NCBI GenBank assembly: GCA_012518935.1
Contig: JAAYRE010000128.1
Span: 1 to 32,464, forward strand
DNA from: Clostridiales bacterium
GTDB lineage: Bacteria > Bacillota > Clostridia > Lachnospirales > Lachnospiraceae
Length of the DNA stretch: 32,464 bases
Reading direction: 5' to 3'
Numbering within the stretch: the stretch's first letter is position 1; each line of letters opens with the position of its first letter. The notes under the pieces were generated by a model. The model was not told where the DNA came from and did no database searches. It worked only from the letters and a program-made list of their open reading frames with translations. This document shows, in pieces, positions 8,812 to 17,380 of the stretch. Position numbers and translations under genes: made by a program.

Positions 8812-8843
8812 ATAAACGTCAAATGTGGCTCACTATAGCCCCA

Positions 8844-9587
8844 TCAGTTTTTTTTACTTGTATGCTTAGCAGTAAACTCTTCAATCTTTCCTTCATCTTT
8901 TAACTTTTGTATAACTGTGTTAATATCATCTAATAATTCCTTATTACCTTTCTTCACCGCAATTGCATACTTATCCTCAAATAATACTCCGTCAAGAATT
9001 ATTAACTCCGGATTTGTAGCTACCATATCCTCAGCAGGAAATTGATCCATTACTATACAATCTATCTTATTATTTTTAAGATCCTCTGCAGCTTGAGCAA
9101 ACTTAGTGTATCTCTTTATTTCTTTAGCATCGATATTTTCTTCTACCCAGAAGTCTGCGATATTACCCTGCTGTACAGCAACAATCTTACCATCAAGATC
9201 ATCTACGCTTGATACCATTGGATTTGCTTTGTTAACTACAACAACTTCTGTAGAATTAACATAGTCTATGGAAAAGTCCATCTTCTCTAGACGTTCCTCA
9301 TCTACAGATACCCCTGCTGCCACAAAATCCACAGTACCATTTTGTACTGCTACCAAAGCTGACTGAAACTCCATGTTCTTTATCTCTAGGTCTTTCCCTA
9401 AATAATCTGCTATCTCTCTAGCAATATCCATGTCAATTCCAACTACATCATTGCCATCCATATACTCATAGGGTGCAAAACCTGCTTCAGTTCCAACAAT
9501 AATTGTTTCTTTTTTGGAACCACAGCCCACCAACAACAAGATGGACATTATAGACATAACTGCCATACTAATAACTCTTTTTTTCAT
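8844..9587 (-). CDS. glnH: Polar amino-acid ABC transporter substrate-binding lipoprotein
   Basis: An extracellular binding protein of SBP family 3, anchored as a lipoprotein. The mature Cys is residue 22 in a LLVGC lipobox after a basic, hydrophobic signal (MKKRVISMAVMSI). The mature part has family features such as TEAGFAPYEYMDGNDVVGIDMDIAREIA, QSALVAVQNGTVDFVAAGVS and MDFSIDYV. I start at the ATG at 9587, which has a GGAGG site 6-7 nt upstream; a longer reading from 9632 adds 15 residues without signal character. It delivers ligand to GlnP/GlnQ. Substrate specificity is uncertain. Confidence 0.93.
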   Translation of the reverse strand: MKKRVISMAVMSIMSILLLVGCGSKKETIIVGTEAGFAPYEYMDGNDVVGIDMDIAREIADYLGKDLEIKNMEFQSALVAVQNGTVDFVAAGVSVDEERLEKMDFSIDYVNSTEVVVVNKANPMVSSVDDLDGKIVAVQQGNIADFWVEENIDAKEIKRYTKFAQAAEDLKNNKIDCIVMDQFPAEDMVATNPELIILDGVLFEDKYAIAVKKGNKELLDDINTVIQKLKDEGKIEEFTAKHTSKKN

Positions 9588-9652
9588 TTCATCCTCCACT
9601 CTGCCAAAAACCAAACTAGAAGCCTTTGACAAATATAAAATAATTTATTAAC

Positions 9653-10102
9653 TTAAGCCTGTAAGGCTTTTGTCTCTTCTTTATCAAGTATATTGTTAGT
9701 ATCTAAAATAACAACCAAGCTGTCATCTACATCTGCAATAGATTTAACATATGAGGTCCTATTACATTTTATGATTGAAGGAACTTCATATATGTCAGAT
9801 AATTGAATATCATTAATGCCCTTCACATTATCTACTTCAATAGCAATGTTTTTTCCATTTACATTAGTTATTAAATACCTTGTTTCATCATCTACTTCCT
9901 TGTCTTCATAGCCAAATTTTCTTCTAAGGCTATATACAGGTATTTCTTCCCCTCGTAAATTGGTTTTCCCCTTCACATTTTTAAAAACAGGGGTATTGGA
10001 TAATTTTATAATTTTTAAATCTTTTTCCACAGTGCTGACGTCCATTATGTCAAGTCCATATTCTTCGCCATTTACCCTAAAAACTGTTTGCTTTGTACTC
10101 AA
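9653..10102 (-). CDS. cheW: CheW-like chemotaxis coupling protein
   Basis: A 149-residue single CheW domain. It has the early FRVNGEEYGLDIMDVSTVEKD segment, the LRGEEIPVYSLRRKFGY segment and IAIEVDNVKGINDI, which match the CheW fold that links chemoreceptors to CheA. It starts with TTG at 10102, with a strong AAGGAGG site 9 nt upstream. It sits alone between prfB and the amino-acid transporter genes, away from other chemotaxis genes, so it could be a stand-alone CheW paralogue (CheV-like without its receiver domain). The link to the flagellar genes elsewhere in the window is only thematic. Confidence 0.85.
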   Translation of the reverse strand: MSTKQTVFRVNGEEYGLDIMDVSTVEKDLKIIKLSNTPVFKNVKGKTNLRGEEIPVYSLRRKFGYEDKEVDDETRYLITNVNGKNIAIEVDNVKGINDIQLSDIYEVPSIIKCNRTSYVKSIADVDDSLVVILDTNNILDKEETKALQA

Positions 10103-10145
10103 TATGAAGAACCTCCTTCCTGCATTTTGGCCATAAGATCATATA

Positions 10146-11259
10146 TTATAACTTGTTCTGTGCATTCCATTTTAAATAAGCGTTTATAAAAGAATCTATA
10201 TTTCCATCAAGAACACTATTAGCATTACCTACTTCTTCGTTGGTTCTATGATCCTTTACCATAGTATAAGGCTGTAGAACATAGGAACGAATCTGGTTTC
10301 CCCAACCTATTTCTTTAACTTCACCACGGATTCCAGATATCTTCTCTTGGTTTTCCTGTTGTTTCATAAGATATAGTTTGGCCTTTAGCATTTTCATTGC
10401 CTTGTCCTTATTCTGTATCTGCGAACGTTCATTCTGACATTGTACCACAGTATTAGTGGGAAGGTGGGTAATTCGAATTGCAGATGATGTCTTATTGACA
10501 TGTTGTCCACCGGCACCGCTGGCATGATAGGTATCAATCCTTAAATCTTTCTCATCAATTTCAATTCCTGTATCTTCCTCAATGTCTGGCATGACATCAC
10601 AAGATACAAAGGAAGTCTGACGCTTGCCTGCAGCATTAAATGGTGAAATCCTGACCAAGCGATGGACTCCTCTCTCAGACTTTAGATAGCCATAGGCATT
10701 CTCTCCGCTAATCTCTATGGTAACAGATTTTAGCCCTGCCTCCTCACCATCTAAAAAGTCCAGAATTGTAGAAGTAAAGCCTCGCTTTTCTGCCCATCTT
10801 TGATACATTCTACACAACATACTTGCCCAGTCACAACTTTCTGTTCCTCCTGCCCCTGCATGCAAAGTAAGGATTGCATTATATCTATCATATTCTTCGG
10901 AAAGAAGGGTTTTAAGCTTTAGCTCTTCCAAATCTTCAATAAACCTATTTAGGGACTCCTCAATTTCAGGAATTAATGACTCTTCATTCTCCTCATATCC
11001 TATTTGGATTAATGTAGCCACATCTTCATATTCTGTTTCTAGGCGATTATATTCCTCTATAACATTTTTTAGGTTCGTTAGTTCCTTTGTTATATTTTGT
11101 GCCTTTTCCATGTCGTCCCAAAAATCAGGGTCAGCCATAATTTTATTAATATCTTCTACTCGCAGTTTCTTATTTGCCAGGTCAAAGTGAATCCCCCACT
11201 TCATGTAAGGGTGTTTCATAGGTTCCTAAAATATATTTAAATTGATCTAACTCAATCAC
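10146..11259 (-). CDS. prfB: Peptide chain release factor 2, expressed by programmed +1 frameshift
   Basis: RF2 ends translation at UGA and UAA. The anticodon-like tripeptide SPF (in RISPFNAAGKRQTSF) and the catalytic GGQ (in HASGAGGQHVNKT) are present. The gene needs a +1 frameshift. A 25-codon first frame starts with GTG at 11259 (ribosome binding site GAGG) and runs to CTT TGA C at 11181-11187. An internal Shine-Dalgarno-like GGGGGA lies just before the slip site. Skipping the T at 11184 joins it to the main frame, giving about 370 residues, join(11185..11259, 10146..11183). RF2 therefore regulates its own synthesis: low RF2 favours slipping at UGA. It lies 70 bp after secA, the classic secA-prfB order. 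Confidence 0.96.
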
Positions 11260-11329
11260 CCAATCACCTCTTTCAAATACTTTAATTTTTTCTTATAAAC
11301 TGTAACGATTGTTACTATAGTTATTATTC

Positions 11330-13906
11330 TTATACATTACGTCCACAACAATGCTTGTATTTTCTTCCGCTACCGCAAGTACAAGGATCATTGGGCTGTA
11401 TCTTTTTACCGGTTCTCTTTATTGGGGTATTGGCTATACTATCATCTCTATTTGTACCAGTTACCTTTGCAACTTCTTCTCTCTCAACCTTTTGCTCAAT
11501 CTTTACATGCATTAGGGCTTTAACTGTTTCTTCTTGAATCGCTGCAATCATAGATTCAAACATTTCAAATCCTTGGAATTTGTATTCCACAACTGGCTGA
11601 CGATTACCATAGGCTTGAAGACCAATTCCTTGTCTAAGTTGGTCCATGTCATCAATATGATCCATCCATTTACGGTCAATAACTTTTAGAATAATTACTC
11701 TCTCAATTTCCCTTAAATGCTCGCTCTCAGGAAATTCTGCTTCCTTTTCCTCATATAGCTTAACAGCTTGCTCCTTTAAGGCTTGAATCAAATCATTTTT
11801 CTTCTTCATATGTTTTGCTTTTACATAATCAAGTGTTACCGTCTCTAAAGGAATAATTGGCAAAAGTAAAGTATTGAGTACATCCAAATCCCATTCATCT
11901 GGGGATTGATCCTCACTGATACAGGTATCAACACATCCATCTACTGTATCTGTAATCATCTTATATATTGTGTCCCGCATGCTTTCTCCATCCAGGACTC
12001 TTCTTCTTTCAGCGTATATAACTTCCCTTTGTTCGTTATTAACCTGGTCATATTCCAGTAGATTCTTTCTTATACCAAAGTTGTTACTCTCTATTTTCTT
12101 TTGTGCTTTTTCAATAGCATTAGTAAGCATCTTATGCTCTATCTGCTCACCATCTGGTATCCCAAGGGAATTAAAGATTCCCATAAGTCTATCAGATCCA
12201 AACAATCGCATAAGATCATCCTCTAAGGATATATAAAATCTGGATTCACCGGGATCCCCTTGTCTACCCGCACGTCCACGCAACTGGTTATCAATACGTC
12301 TTGATTCATGGCGCTCAGTACCTATTATCTTAAGTCCCCCTACTTCTGCAACACCTTCACCAAGCTTAATATCTGTACCACGGCCTGCCATGTTTGTAGC
12401 AATGGTAACAGCTCCTAATTTACCTGCTTCAGCTACAATCTCCGCCTCCATCTCATGGAATTTAGCGTTAAGCACATTATGGGGAATATTCTTTTTCTTT
12501 AATAACATACTGATTTCTTCTGATGCTTCAATAGTTATTGTACCAACTAGAACAGGCTGTCCTTTTTTGTGGGATTCTACAACACTGTCTACAATAGCCT
12601 GTAACTTTTCTCTCTTGGTTTTATAAACAGCGTCCTGATGGTCAACTCGAATTACAGGAACATTGGTAGGAACTTCGACAACGTCCATTCCGTATATTTC
12701 TCTAAATTCCTCTTCCTCTGTAAGAGCCGTACCGGTCATACCACATTTCTTGTTGTATTTATTAAAGAAATTCTGGAAGGTAATTGTTGCCAGAGTCTTA
12801 CTTTCTCTCTTAACTTTAACCTTTTCTTTAGCTTCAATAGCCTGATGGAGTCCATCACTATAGCGTCTACCGGGCATAATACGTCCTGTAAACTCGTCCA
12901 CTATAAGAGCTTCATCATCCTTAACAACATAATCTTTATCTCTAAACATAAGATTATGTGCCCTAAGGGCAAGAATAATGTTATGTTGAATTTCAAGATT
13001 TTCAGGGTCGGCAAGGTTCTCTATATTAAAGAAACTCTCCACTCTCTTAACACCTTCATCAGTTAGATGGACATTCTTTTCCTTCTCGTTAACAATAAAG
13101 TCACCTTCTTCGGTTATCTCTTCTTTCATGATGGCAGCCATCTTAGTAAGCTCACCGCTAACTTTACCTTTAGCCATCTGTCTTGCCAATATATCACAAA
13201 CCCTATAAAGCTCAGTGGACTTACCACTACTGCCGGAGATTATAAGAGGGGTTCTTGCCTCGTCTATTAACACGGAGTCAACTTCGTCAATGATAGCATA
13301 GTGTAAATCTCTTTGCACCAACTGCTCTTTATAAAGAACCATATTATCCCTAAGATAATCAAAGCCAAATTCGTTGTTAGTGCCATAGGTTATATCACAA
13401 TGATAAGCTTTGCGTCTCTCATCTTTTTCAATACTATTCAAGATAACACCTACTGTAAGGCCAAGAAATTCATGTATTTGTCCCATCCATTCTGAGTCAC
13501 GCTTTGCCAAGTAGTCATTGACGGTTACTATATGAACACCTTTGCCCTCAAGGGCATTTAAATAAGCCGGTAATGTAGACATAAGAGTCTTACCTTCACC
13601 GGTTTTTAACTCTGCTATACGTCCCTGATGAAGTATTACACCACCAATTAACTGAACTCTATAATGTCTTTGTCTAATGGTTCTTTTTGCAGCCTCACGA
13701 ACAACTGCGTAAGCTTCTACCAATAGATCATCAAGGGTTTCACCATCTTTTAGTCTATTTTTAAATTCTGTAGTCTTAGCTCTAAGAGCTTCATCAGAAA
13801 GTTTCTCGAACTCAGGCTCTAAGGCTTCTATTTGGTCAACTATAGGTATCACACGTTTTACTTCTCTTTCACTATGTGTACCAAATATCTTTTCTATTAA
13901 TCCCAT
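11330..13906 (-). CDS. secA: Protein translocase motor ATPase SecA
   Basis: SecA pushes unfolded preproteins through SecYEG using ATP. The 858-residue protein is full length. It has Walker A KTGEGKT (about 101-107), [19 protein letters not shown] for the DEAD-type Walker B, a preprotein-binding region, [25 protein letters not shown], the second-ATPase-half motifs [14 protein letters not shown] and [16 protein letters not shown], and a C-terminal zinc-binding SEC-C tail with Cys842, Cys844, Cys853 and Cys854. The ATG has an AGGAG site, and a promoter is visible at 13956-13985. It heads a run of same-strand genes through prfB, cheW and glnHPQ. Confidence 0.98.
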   Translation of the reverse strand: MGLIEKIFGTHSEREVKRVIPIVDQIEALEPEFEKLSDEALRAKTTEFKNRLKDGETLDDLLVEAYAVVREAAKRTIRQRHYRVQLIGGVILHQGRIAELKTGEGKTLMSTLPAYLNALEGKGVHIVTVNDYLAKRDSEWMGQIHEFLGLTVGVILNSIEKDERRKAYHCDITYGTNNEFGFDYLRDNMVLYKEQLVQRDLHYAIIDEVDSVLIDEARTPLIISGSSGKSTELYRVCDILARQMAKGKVSGELTKMAAIMKEEITEEGDFIVNEKEKNVHLTDEGVKRVESFFNIENLADPENLEIQHNIILALRAHNLMFRDKDYVVKDDEALIVDEFTGRIMPGRRYSDGLHQAIEAKEKVKVKRESKTLATITFQNFFNKYNKKCGMTGTALTEEEEFREIYGMDVVEVPTNVPVIRVDHQDAVYKTKREKLQAIVDSVVESHKKGQPVLVGTITIEASEEISMLLKKKNIPHNVLNAKFHEMEAEIVAEAGKLGAVTIATNMAGRGTDIKLGEGVAEVGGLKIIGTERHESRRIDNQLRGRAGRQGDPGESRFYISLEDDLMRLFGSDRLMGIFNSLGIPDGEQIEHKMLTNAIEKAQKKIESNNFGIRKNLLEYDQVNNEQREVIYAERRRVLDGESMRDTIYKMITDTVDGCVDTCISEDQSPDEWDLDVLNTLLLPIIPLETVTLDYVKAKHMKKKNDLIQALKEQAVKLYEEKEAEFPESEHLREIERVIILKVIDRKWMDHIDDMDQLRQGIGLQAYGNRQPVVEYKFQGFEMFESMIAAIQEETVKALMHVKIEQKVEREEVAKVTGTNRDDSIANTPIKRTGKKIQPNDPCTCGSGRKYKHCCGRNV

Positions 13907-13955
13907 TTTATACTCGCTCCTGTGTTAAACATTGTCTATGTGATTATCACCTAAT

Positions 13956-13985
13956 ATTGTAACATTATCATAAAGGTTATTCAAC
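13956..13985 (-). promoter_or_regulatory. Predicted secA promoter
   Basis: Minus-strand TTGAAA (13980-13985) and TACAAT (13956-13961) are separated by 18 bp, about 50 bp before the secA start codon. Both boxes are close to consensus. Confidence 0.55.
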
Positions 13986-13987
13986 AT

Positions 13988-14092
13988 AAATTTGTCGATA
14001 GGGACTTTTGTGAAAGCGGACAAGCCCAGGCAACCAATTTTGTTGGCAAACTACAAAATCGGTGGGTGTATCTCCATCAAGAGCATTTTTTG
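13988..14092 (-). ncRNA. Possible structured RNA or leader between hpf and secA
   Basis: This stretch is less AT-rich than its surroundings and folds well. Read on the minus strand, CCGAUUUUGU pairs with ACAAAAUUGG (10 bp, one G-U wobble, 9-nt loop). Outside it, CCCA pairs with UGGG, then ACA with UGU and GGA with UCC with small bulges. The wobble would be an A-C mismatch on the plus strand, so the minus strand is favoured. It lies after the hpf terminator and before the secA promoter. An HPF/RaiA-linked RNA family is one thing to test, but I do not recognise the sequence as any known RNA. Confidence 0.3.
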
Positions 14093-14100
14093 ATTTTAAC

Positions 14101-14131
14101 AAAGAGGACTGCCACAACCATGGGCAGTCCT
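14101..14131 (-). terminator. Rho-independent terminator after hpf
   Basis: AGGACTGCC (14105-14113) and GGCAGTCCT (14123-14131) form a 9-bp GC-rich stem. On the minus strand it is followed by TCTTTGTT, a modest U-tract. About 90 bp lie between the hpf stop and this hairpin; they hold a 14-bp palindrome, GATATAATTATATC (14177-14190). Confidence 0.7.
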
Positions 14132-14222
14132 TAGTCTTTACTATTTATTGTTTATAATGGTTATAATGGTTTTGCAGATATAATTATATCAGTCCAACCG
14201 ATTAACACTTCGTAATTAAGAA

Positions 14223-14750
14223 TTAATACTCAGGCTCAATGAGTCCATAGGTGTTGCCCTTTCTTTTATATACTACATTCACCTCATCTGTTGTAGCATT
14301 CCTAAACACGTAGAAGCTATGGCCAAGTAATTCCATCTGTACACACGCCTCTTCTGCATCCATAGGCTTAATTGCAAATCGCTTGGTCTTAACAATTTTA
14401 ATTCCATCATCTTCTAGATAATCATCTTCAATAAAGGATTTATTAAAATTAGAGGAGGCATGTTTATGGTTAGTTAGCTTATTCTTATACTTCCTTAGCT
14501 GACGCTCAATTATCTCTTCAACCAAATCGATGGAGACATACATATCATTGCTGGTTTCTTCGGCTCTAATTATGCTTCCCTTTACCGGAATTGTCACCTC
14601 GATTTTCTGCCTTTCCTTTTCCACACTAAAGGTTACATGAACCTCTGTATCAGGAGTGAAATAACGTTCCAGTTTACCAATCTTTTCATATACGGCTGTC
14701 TTTAAGCTTTCAGTTACATCAATATTTCTACCACTGATAATATAACGCAT
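14223..14750 (-). CDS. hpf: Long-form ribosome hibernation promoting factor
   Basis: HPF binds the 30S subunit and drives formation of inactive 100S ribosome dimers in slow growth. At 175 residues this is the long form. It has an N-terminal RaiA-like domain (about 1-100, MRYIISGRNIDVTESLKTAVYEKIGKLERYF), a charged linker, and a C-terminal dimerisation domain (about 118-175, with KRFAIKPMDAEEACVQMELLGHSFYVFRN). The ATG has a GGAG site. It is monocistronic, with a clear promoter at 14799-14827 and a terminator at 14105-14131. A short hairpin at 14772-14794 lies at the predicted 5' end of its mRNA. Confidence 0.96.
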   Translation of the reverse strand: MRYIISGRNIDVTESLKTAVYEKIGKLERYFTPDTEVHVTFSVEKERQKIEVTIPVKGSIIRAEETSNDMYVSIDLVEEIIERQLRKYKNKLTNHKHASSNFNKSFIEDDYLEDDGIKIVKTKRFAIKPMDAEEACVQMELLGHSFYVFRNATTDEVNVVYKRKGNTYGLIEPEY

Positions 14751-14771
14751 AAGATCAACTCCTTTATTCTA

Positions 14772-14794
14772 TTAGCATCCACTTATTATGCTAA
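14772..14794 (-). promoter_or_regulatory. Hairpin at the 5' end of the hpf mRNA
   Basis: Minus-strand TTAGCAT (14788-14794) pairs with ATGCTAA (14772-14778) around a 9-nt loop. The predicted transcription start lies in its first arm, so the mRNA would begin with this hairpin, 8 nt before the GGAG ribosome binding site. It could affect stability or translation. Short hairpins before raiA/hpf genes are known in Firmicutes; matching it to that family needs a model search. Confidence 0.4.
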
Positions 14795-14798
14795 TTAA

Positions 14799-14827
14799 AT
14801 TATAGCATACTGCTAAATATGTGACAA
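14799..14827 (-). promoter_or_regulatory. hpf promoter
   Basis: Minus-strand TTGTCA (14822-14827), a 17-bp spacer and a perfect TATAAT (14799-14804) preceded by TGC (extended -10). The predicted start is near 14792. Confidence 0.7.
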
Positions 14828-15425
14828 GCATTTAAAAGCACGGCTTGCACTAGGCCTTTACCTCTAATCCACTTTAATATTCTACTATTTGTGATATATC
14901 TTAATCAATTTAACTTATATTCTGATATTAACCGACAATATATTACTTGACTTATGAAAGTTTTTTTATGACTAAAAAAGGTCGATTTAACAGAAGTAAC
15001 AAAACGGATTTTCGAACTTGACAGCTTGTTTACCATGCGACAAGAGTAGATAAAAGTTGTGGATAATGTGGATAACTCCGTGTATAACTTCTCTTTATTC
15101 GTCTTTGGCACTTTTTTTTCGTTGATAAATTTTAAAAAAAATATTTGGAAATGTTTGATTATATCCATTATATGTAAACTTTGTAGCTGTTTTTGTGCAA
15201 TATTACTATATGTCATTTTGTCAATAGGTCTTTTCTATTGATTTTGTCTGACCCTATTAAAAATAAAATTTACTCAAATTAAATCAATTTTCAAAACATT
15301 ATGAATTTTATTTCACATTATGGCAAATTATCATTTTTTATATATTATGGCAGAATACCTGTGCGCCAGTGTGCATCTCTGCGGAGTATTTTTTATATAA
15401 TAGGACGCACTTTCCTCGTATATAA
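14828..15425. other. Gene-free AT-rich region with two abutting DnaA boxes
   Basis: About 600 bp with no credible gene. The only long open frame (14905-15216, minus) lacks a ribosome binding site and any domain-like pattern. Two perfect TGTGGATAA sequences (reverse complement of the DnaA box TTATCCACA) abut at 15058-15066 and 15067-15075, with a weaker TGTATAAC nearby at 15081-15088. Very AT-rich tracts follow (15110-15330). It resembles part of a replication origin, but no dnaA, dnaN or rpmH gene is present. Confidence 0.5.
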
Positions 15426-15476
15426 AAAGGTCATATGTATATTTTCTACATTGGGTGTAGGAATACACATATGACC
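15421..15476 (-). terminator. Terminator after the PilZ gene
   Basis: A 13-bp stem (15429-15441 with 15464-15476; one position is a G-U wobble in minus-strand RNA) encloses a second small hairpin, CTACA-TTGGG-TGTAG (15446-15460). On the minus strand it is followed by TTTTTATATA. It closes the NlpC/P60-PilZ transcript. Confidence 0.75.
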
Positions 15477-15507
15477 CCTTAATATCATATAAGAGTTCTA
15501 TTAGATT

Positions 15508-15870
15508 CTATGACTTTAGACTTCTTCCATAGTTATCAACCTTGTCCGCAAGAAAAGGTGCTAAGCCAACAAATTCAGCACCATATATTTTTTGGTTACC
15601 TTTAGCCAAACCTGTTCGAACAATCTTAATAACTACTCTAAAGAAATCACCGTTATCAAAATGAATATTACCTCTAAAGTAATATCCTACAGGCAAGTTC
15701 GCTTCACTTACGAATCCAATACCGCTTCTTGAAATATCGTATACCATAATAGAAGCTCCGATATTATTTACAACAATATTGTCTTGCTTAAATATTTCAT
15801 CAATCTCAAGGCTAAGTTCAATGGGTAGGCGTTGATACCTTCTTCTTTCATCCTTGTTATCTTTCTCCAT
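15508..15870 (-). CDS. PilZ domain protein, predicted c-di-GMP receptor
   Basis: A 120-residue cytoplasmic protein that is essentially one PilZ domain. Both ligand motifs are present: an arginine-rich RRRYQR near residues 9-14 and DISRSGIGF (the D/N-x-S-x-x-G motif) near residues 45-53. It should bind cyclic di-GMP and pass the signal to a partner. It sits 34 bp after the SH3-NlpC/P60 hydrolase gene and shares its terminator, which suggests that c-di-GMP and wall remodelling or motility are linked; that link is inferred. The ATG has a GGGAG site. Confidence 0.88.
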   Translation of the reverse strand: MEKDNKDERRRYQRLPIELSLEIDEIFKQDNIVVNNIGASIMVYDISRSGIGFVSEANLPVGYYFRGNIHFDNGDFFRVVIKIVRTGLAKGNQKIYGAEFVGLAPFLADKVDNYGRSLKS

Positions 15871-15904
15871 AACTTTACTCCCTTTAGCTGATTAGAATCA
15901 TTAA

Positions 15905-17161
15905 CTATACAACTCTTCTTATGCAATAAACCTTTCGGTAATTGAATTTGGATATAATAATTCCCTGTCTAGAGTTAGCAGCATGTACAATCTTGTCATT
16001 ACCAATATACATGGCGACATGATTTACAACCCCTCTACTATTGGTATAGAAAATCAAATCCCCTGGTTGACGGTCGTTAATATCAACTTTTCGTCCAGCT
16101 GTTTTTGCTTGATCTTTAGATACCCTATCAAGACTATACCCATATTGCTTATATATGGTATAGACAAAGCCAGAACAGTCTGCACCTCTAGTTAAGCTTT
16201 CTCCGCCCCAAACATAGGGGTTGCCAACAAATTTCTGTGCATAATTAGCAATCTCTCTACCTAGAGCACTGCCACTACTATTACTGGAAGATTTGTTACT
16301 TTCTTTTTTCTCTTGCTCAGCTTTCTTTGCCTCTTCTGATTTCTTCTTTTCTTCGGCGGCCTTTCTTTCTGCCTCAAGTCGTTTTCTCTCATTTTCTTCA
16401 GCAAGCCGTTGTAATCTTTCTGCCTCAGCTCTTTCAGCTTCTTGTTGCTCTCTAATTATTCTTTGTTCTTCTTCTATAGAAATAGCTTTTTTAAATATAA
16501 TCTCTATGTCTACATAATCTTTATGTACAAATCCAGTAAAATCGTTTCCGTTGTCATCTGTACTTATTAGTATCTCTGCCCACTGGTCATATTCTTTTAT
16601 TACTGGGTATCGCTCACCAAGGGGTATTAATTCTAGAGTCCTTGATTCTGTACTTTGTTGTTCTCTAACCCGTAAGGTCTGTGTTCCAACTACAGTGGCA
16701 AACTTATCAGCATGTTCATCTGCTTCTCTTTCAGCTTCCTTGCCAATGGCAAGATAATCAGATAAGATATATCCTTCTACATCACCGGATACAATCTTAA
16801 CCCAGCCATCTTCCTTCCATTCTAGTATCTCTGCAGCACAGCCATGATAAAGCTTGCCTACAATCTCACCATCAGTTGATGGCTTACTTCTAACATTAAC
16901 ATAATTTGTAGCTATTGAAACCCCTAAATTCCAAAGGGGGGAATATATCTCAGCATCATATAATTCTGTAATTTTATCATTTACAGCATCATCACCACAT
17001 GAAAATACTTCATCAAGGGTCTTAGATATACCGGCCACACCATACTCAACAGATAATGGTTTTTCCGACTGCGATGCATATACTTTATCTTTAGTAATAG
17101 AAAAAATCGCCAATGCCGACACTGCAAAGACTGCAGTTTTCAAGGCCCCATGTCTCTTCAT
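15905..17161 (-). CDS. Secreted SH3-NlpC/P60 peptidoglycan endopeptidase
   Basis: A 418-residue exported cell-wall hydrolase. It has an N-terminal signal peptide (MKRHGALKTAVFAVSALAIF, likely cleaved near AS-30), two bacterial SH3 wall-binding domains (about 83-140 and 155-220), a charged Glu/Lys/Arg coiled coil (about 228-288), a Ser-rich linker, and a C-terminal NlpC/P60 domain (about 302-418). The catalytic triad is visible: Cys329 in GADCSGF, His381 in VNHVAMYIG and His393 in KIVHAANS. It probably cuts D-Glu-diamino acid bonds in stem peptides. A GGGAGG site precedes the ATG. The promoter region contains a WalR-type box, consistent with cell-wall stress control. Confidence 0.93.
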   Translation of the reverse strand: MKRHGALKTAVFAVSALAIFSITKDKVYASQSEKPLSVEYGVAGISKTLDEVFSCGDDAVNDKITELYDAEIYSPLWNLGVSIATNYVNVRSKPSTDGEIVGKLYHGCAAEILEWKEDGWVKIVSGDVEGYILSDYLAIGKEAEREADEHADKFATVVGTQTLRVREQQSTESRTLELIPLGERYPVIKEYDQWAEILISTDDNGNDFTGFVHKDYVDIEIIFKKAISIEEEQRIIREQQEAERAEAERLQRLAEENERKRLEAERKAAEEKKKSEEAKKAEQEKKESNKSSSNSSGSALGREIANYAQKFVGNPYVWGGESLTRGADCSGFVYTIYKQYGYSLDRVSKDQAKTAGRKVDINDRQPGDLIFYTNSRGVVNHVAMYIGNDKIVHAANSRQGIIISKFNYRKVYCIRRVV

Positions 17162-17217
17162 CTGTTTTTCCTCCCAAGTATTGCAAGCAATATATATGCT
17201 TCTTGTTTAATACAAAA

Positions 17218-17280
17218 TGGGTTTGCTAGTATAGTTGTTACAAAAATGTTACATCTTTGGTAATAATTATAGCAAACCCA
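17218..17280. repeat. 11-bp inverted repeat bracketing the hydrolase transcription start
   Basis: TGGGTTTGCTA (17218-17228) and TAGCAAACCCA (17270-17280) are perfect inverted copies with centres 52 bp apart, about five helical turns. One arm overlaps the promoter spacer and -10 box and the other lies in the leader. Only the second arm is transcribed, so this is more likely a paired DNA site than an RNA hairpin. Confidence 0.55.
17237..17253 (-). promoter_or_regulatory. Candidate WalR (YycF) binding site
   Basis: Minus-strand TGTAAC-ATTTT-TGTAAC matches the WalR consensus TGTWAH-N5-TGTWAH exactly. It lies roughly at +6 to +22 of the predicted transcript, a position more typical of repression. 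Peptidoglycan hydrolases are the usual WalR targets. Confidence 0.5.
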
Positions 17281-17294
17281 ATACTTGGTGTCAA
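17266..17294 (-). promoter_or_regulatory. Consensus sigma-A promoter of the NlpC/P60-PilZ operon
   Basis: Minus-strand TTGACA (17289-17294), exactly 17 bp, and TATAAT (17266-17271): both boxes are perfect. The predicted start is near 17259. Confidence 0.8.
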
Positions 17295-17380
17295 TATTTT
17301 ATTGTAGAATAACATGGTTTTTTAGCGGATTTTATGCCTTTTGTAGTATTTATGAATATTAACAGTGATATATTTAAAAA

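Noticed and set aside
12638-13066. 142-codon plus-strand open frame
   Set aside because: Lies wholly antisense to secA, which is unambiguous; no ribosome binding site or recognisable family.
14154-14190. Direct repeat TTATAATGG x2 and palindrome GATATAATTATATC after hpf
   Set aside because: Low-complexity AT-rich sequence where such matches arise easily; no positional logic beyond lying in a 3' untranslated region.
14905-15216. 103-codon minus-strand open frame before hpf
   Set aside because: No ribosome binding site, biased composition of AT-rich DNA and no domain-like pattern; it also runs through the DnaA boxes.
15058-15330. Calling this the chromosomal replication origin
   Set aside because: Only two perfect boxes, and none of the usual origin genes are present. 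Kept as a finding, not as an origin.
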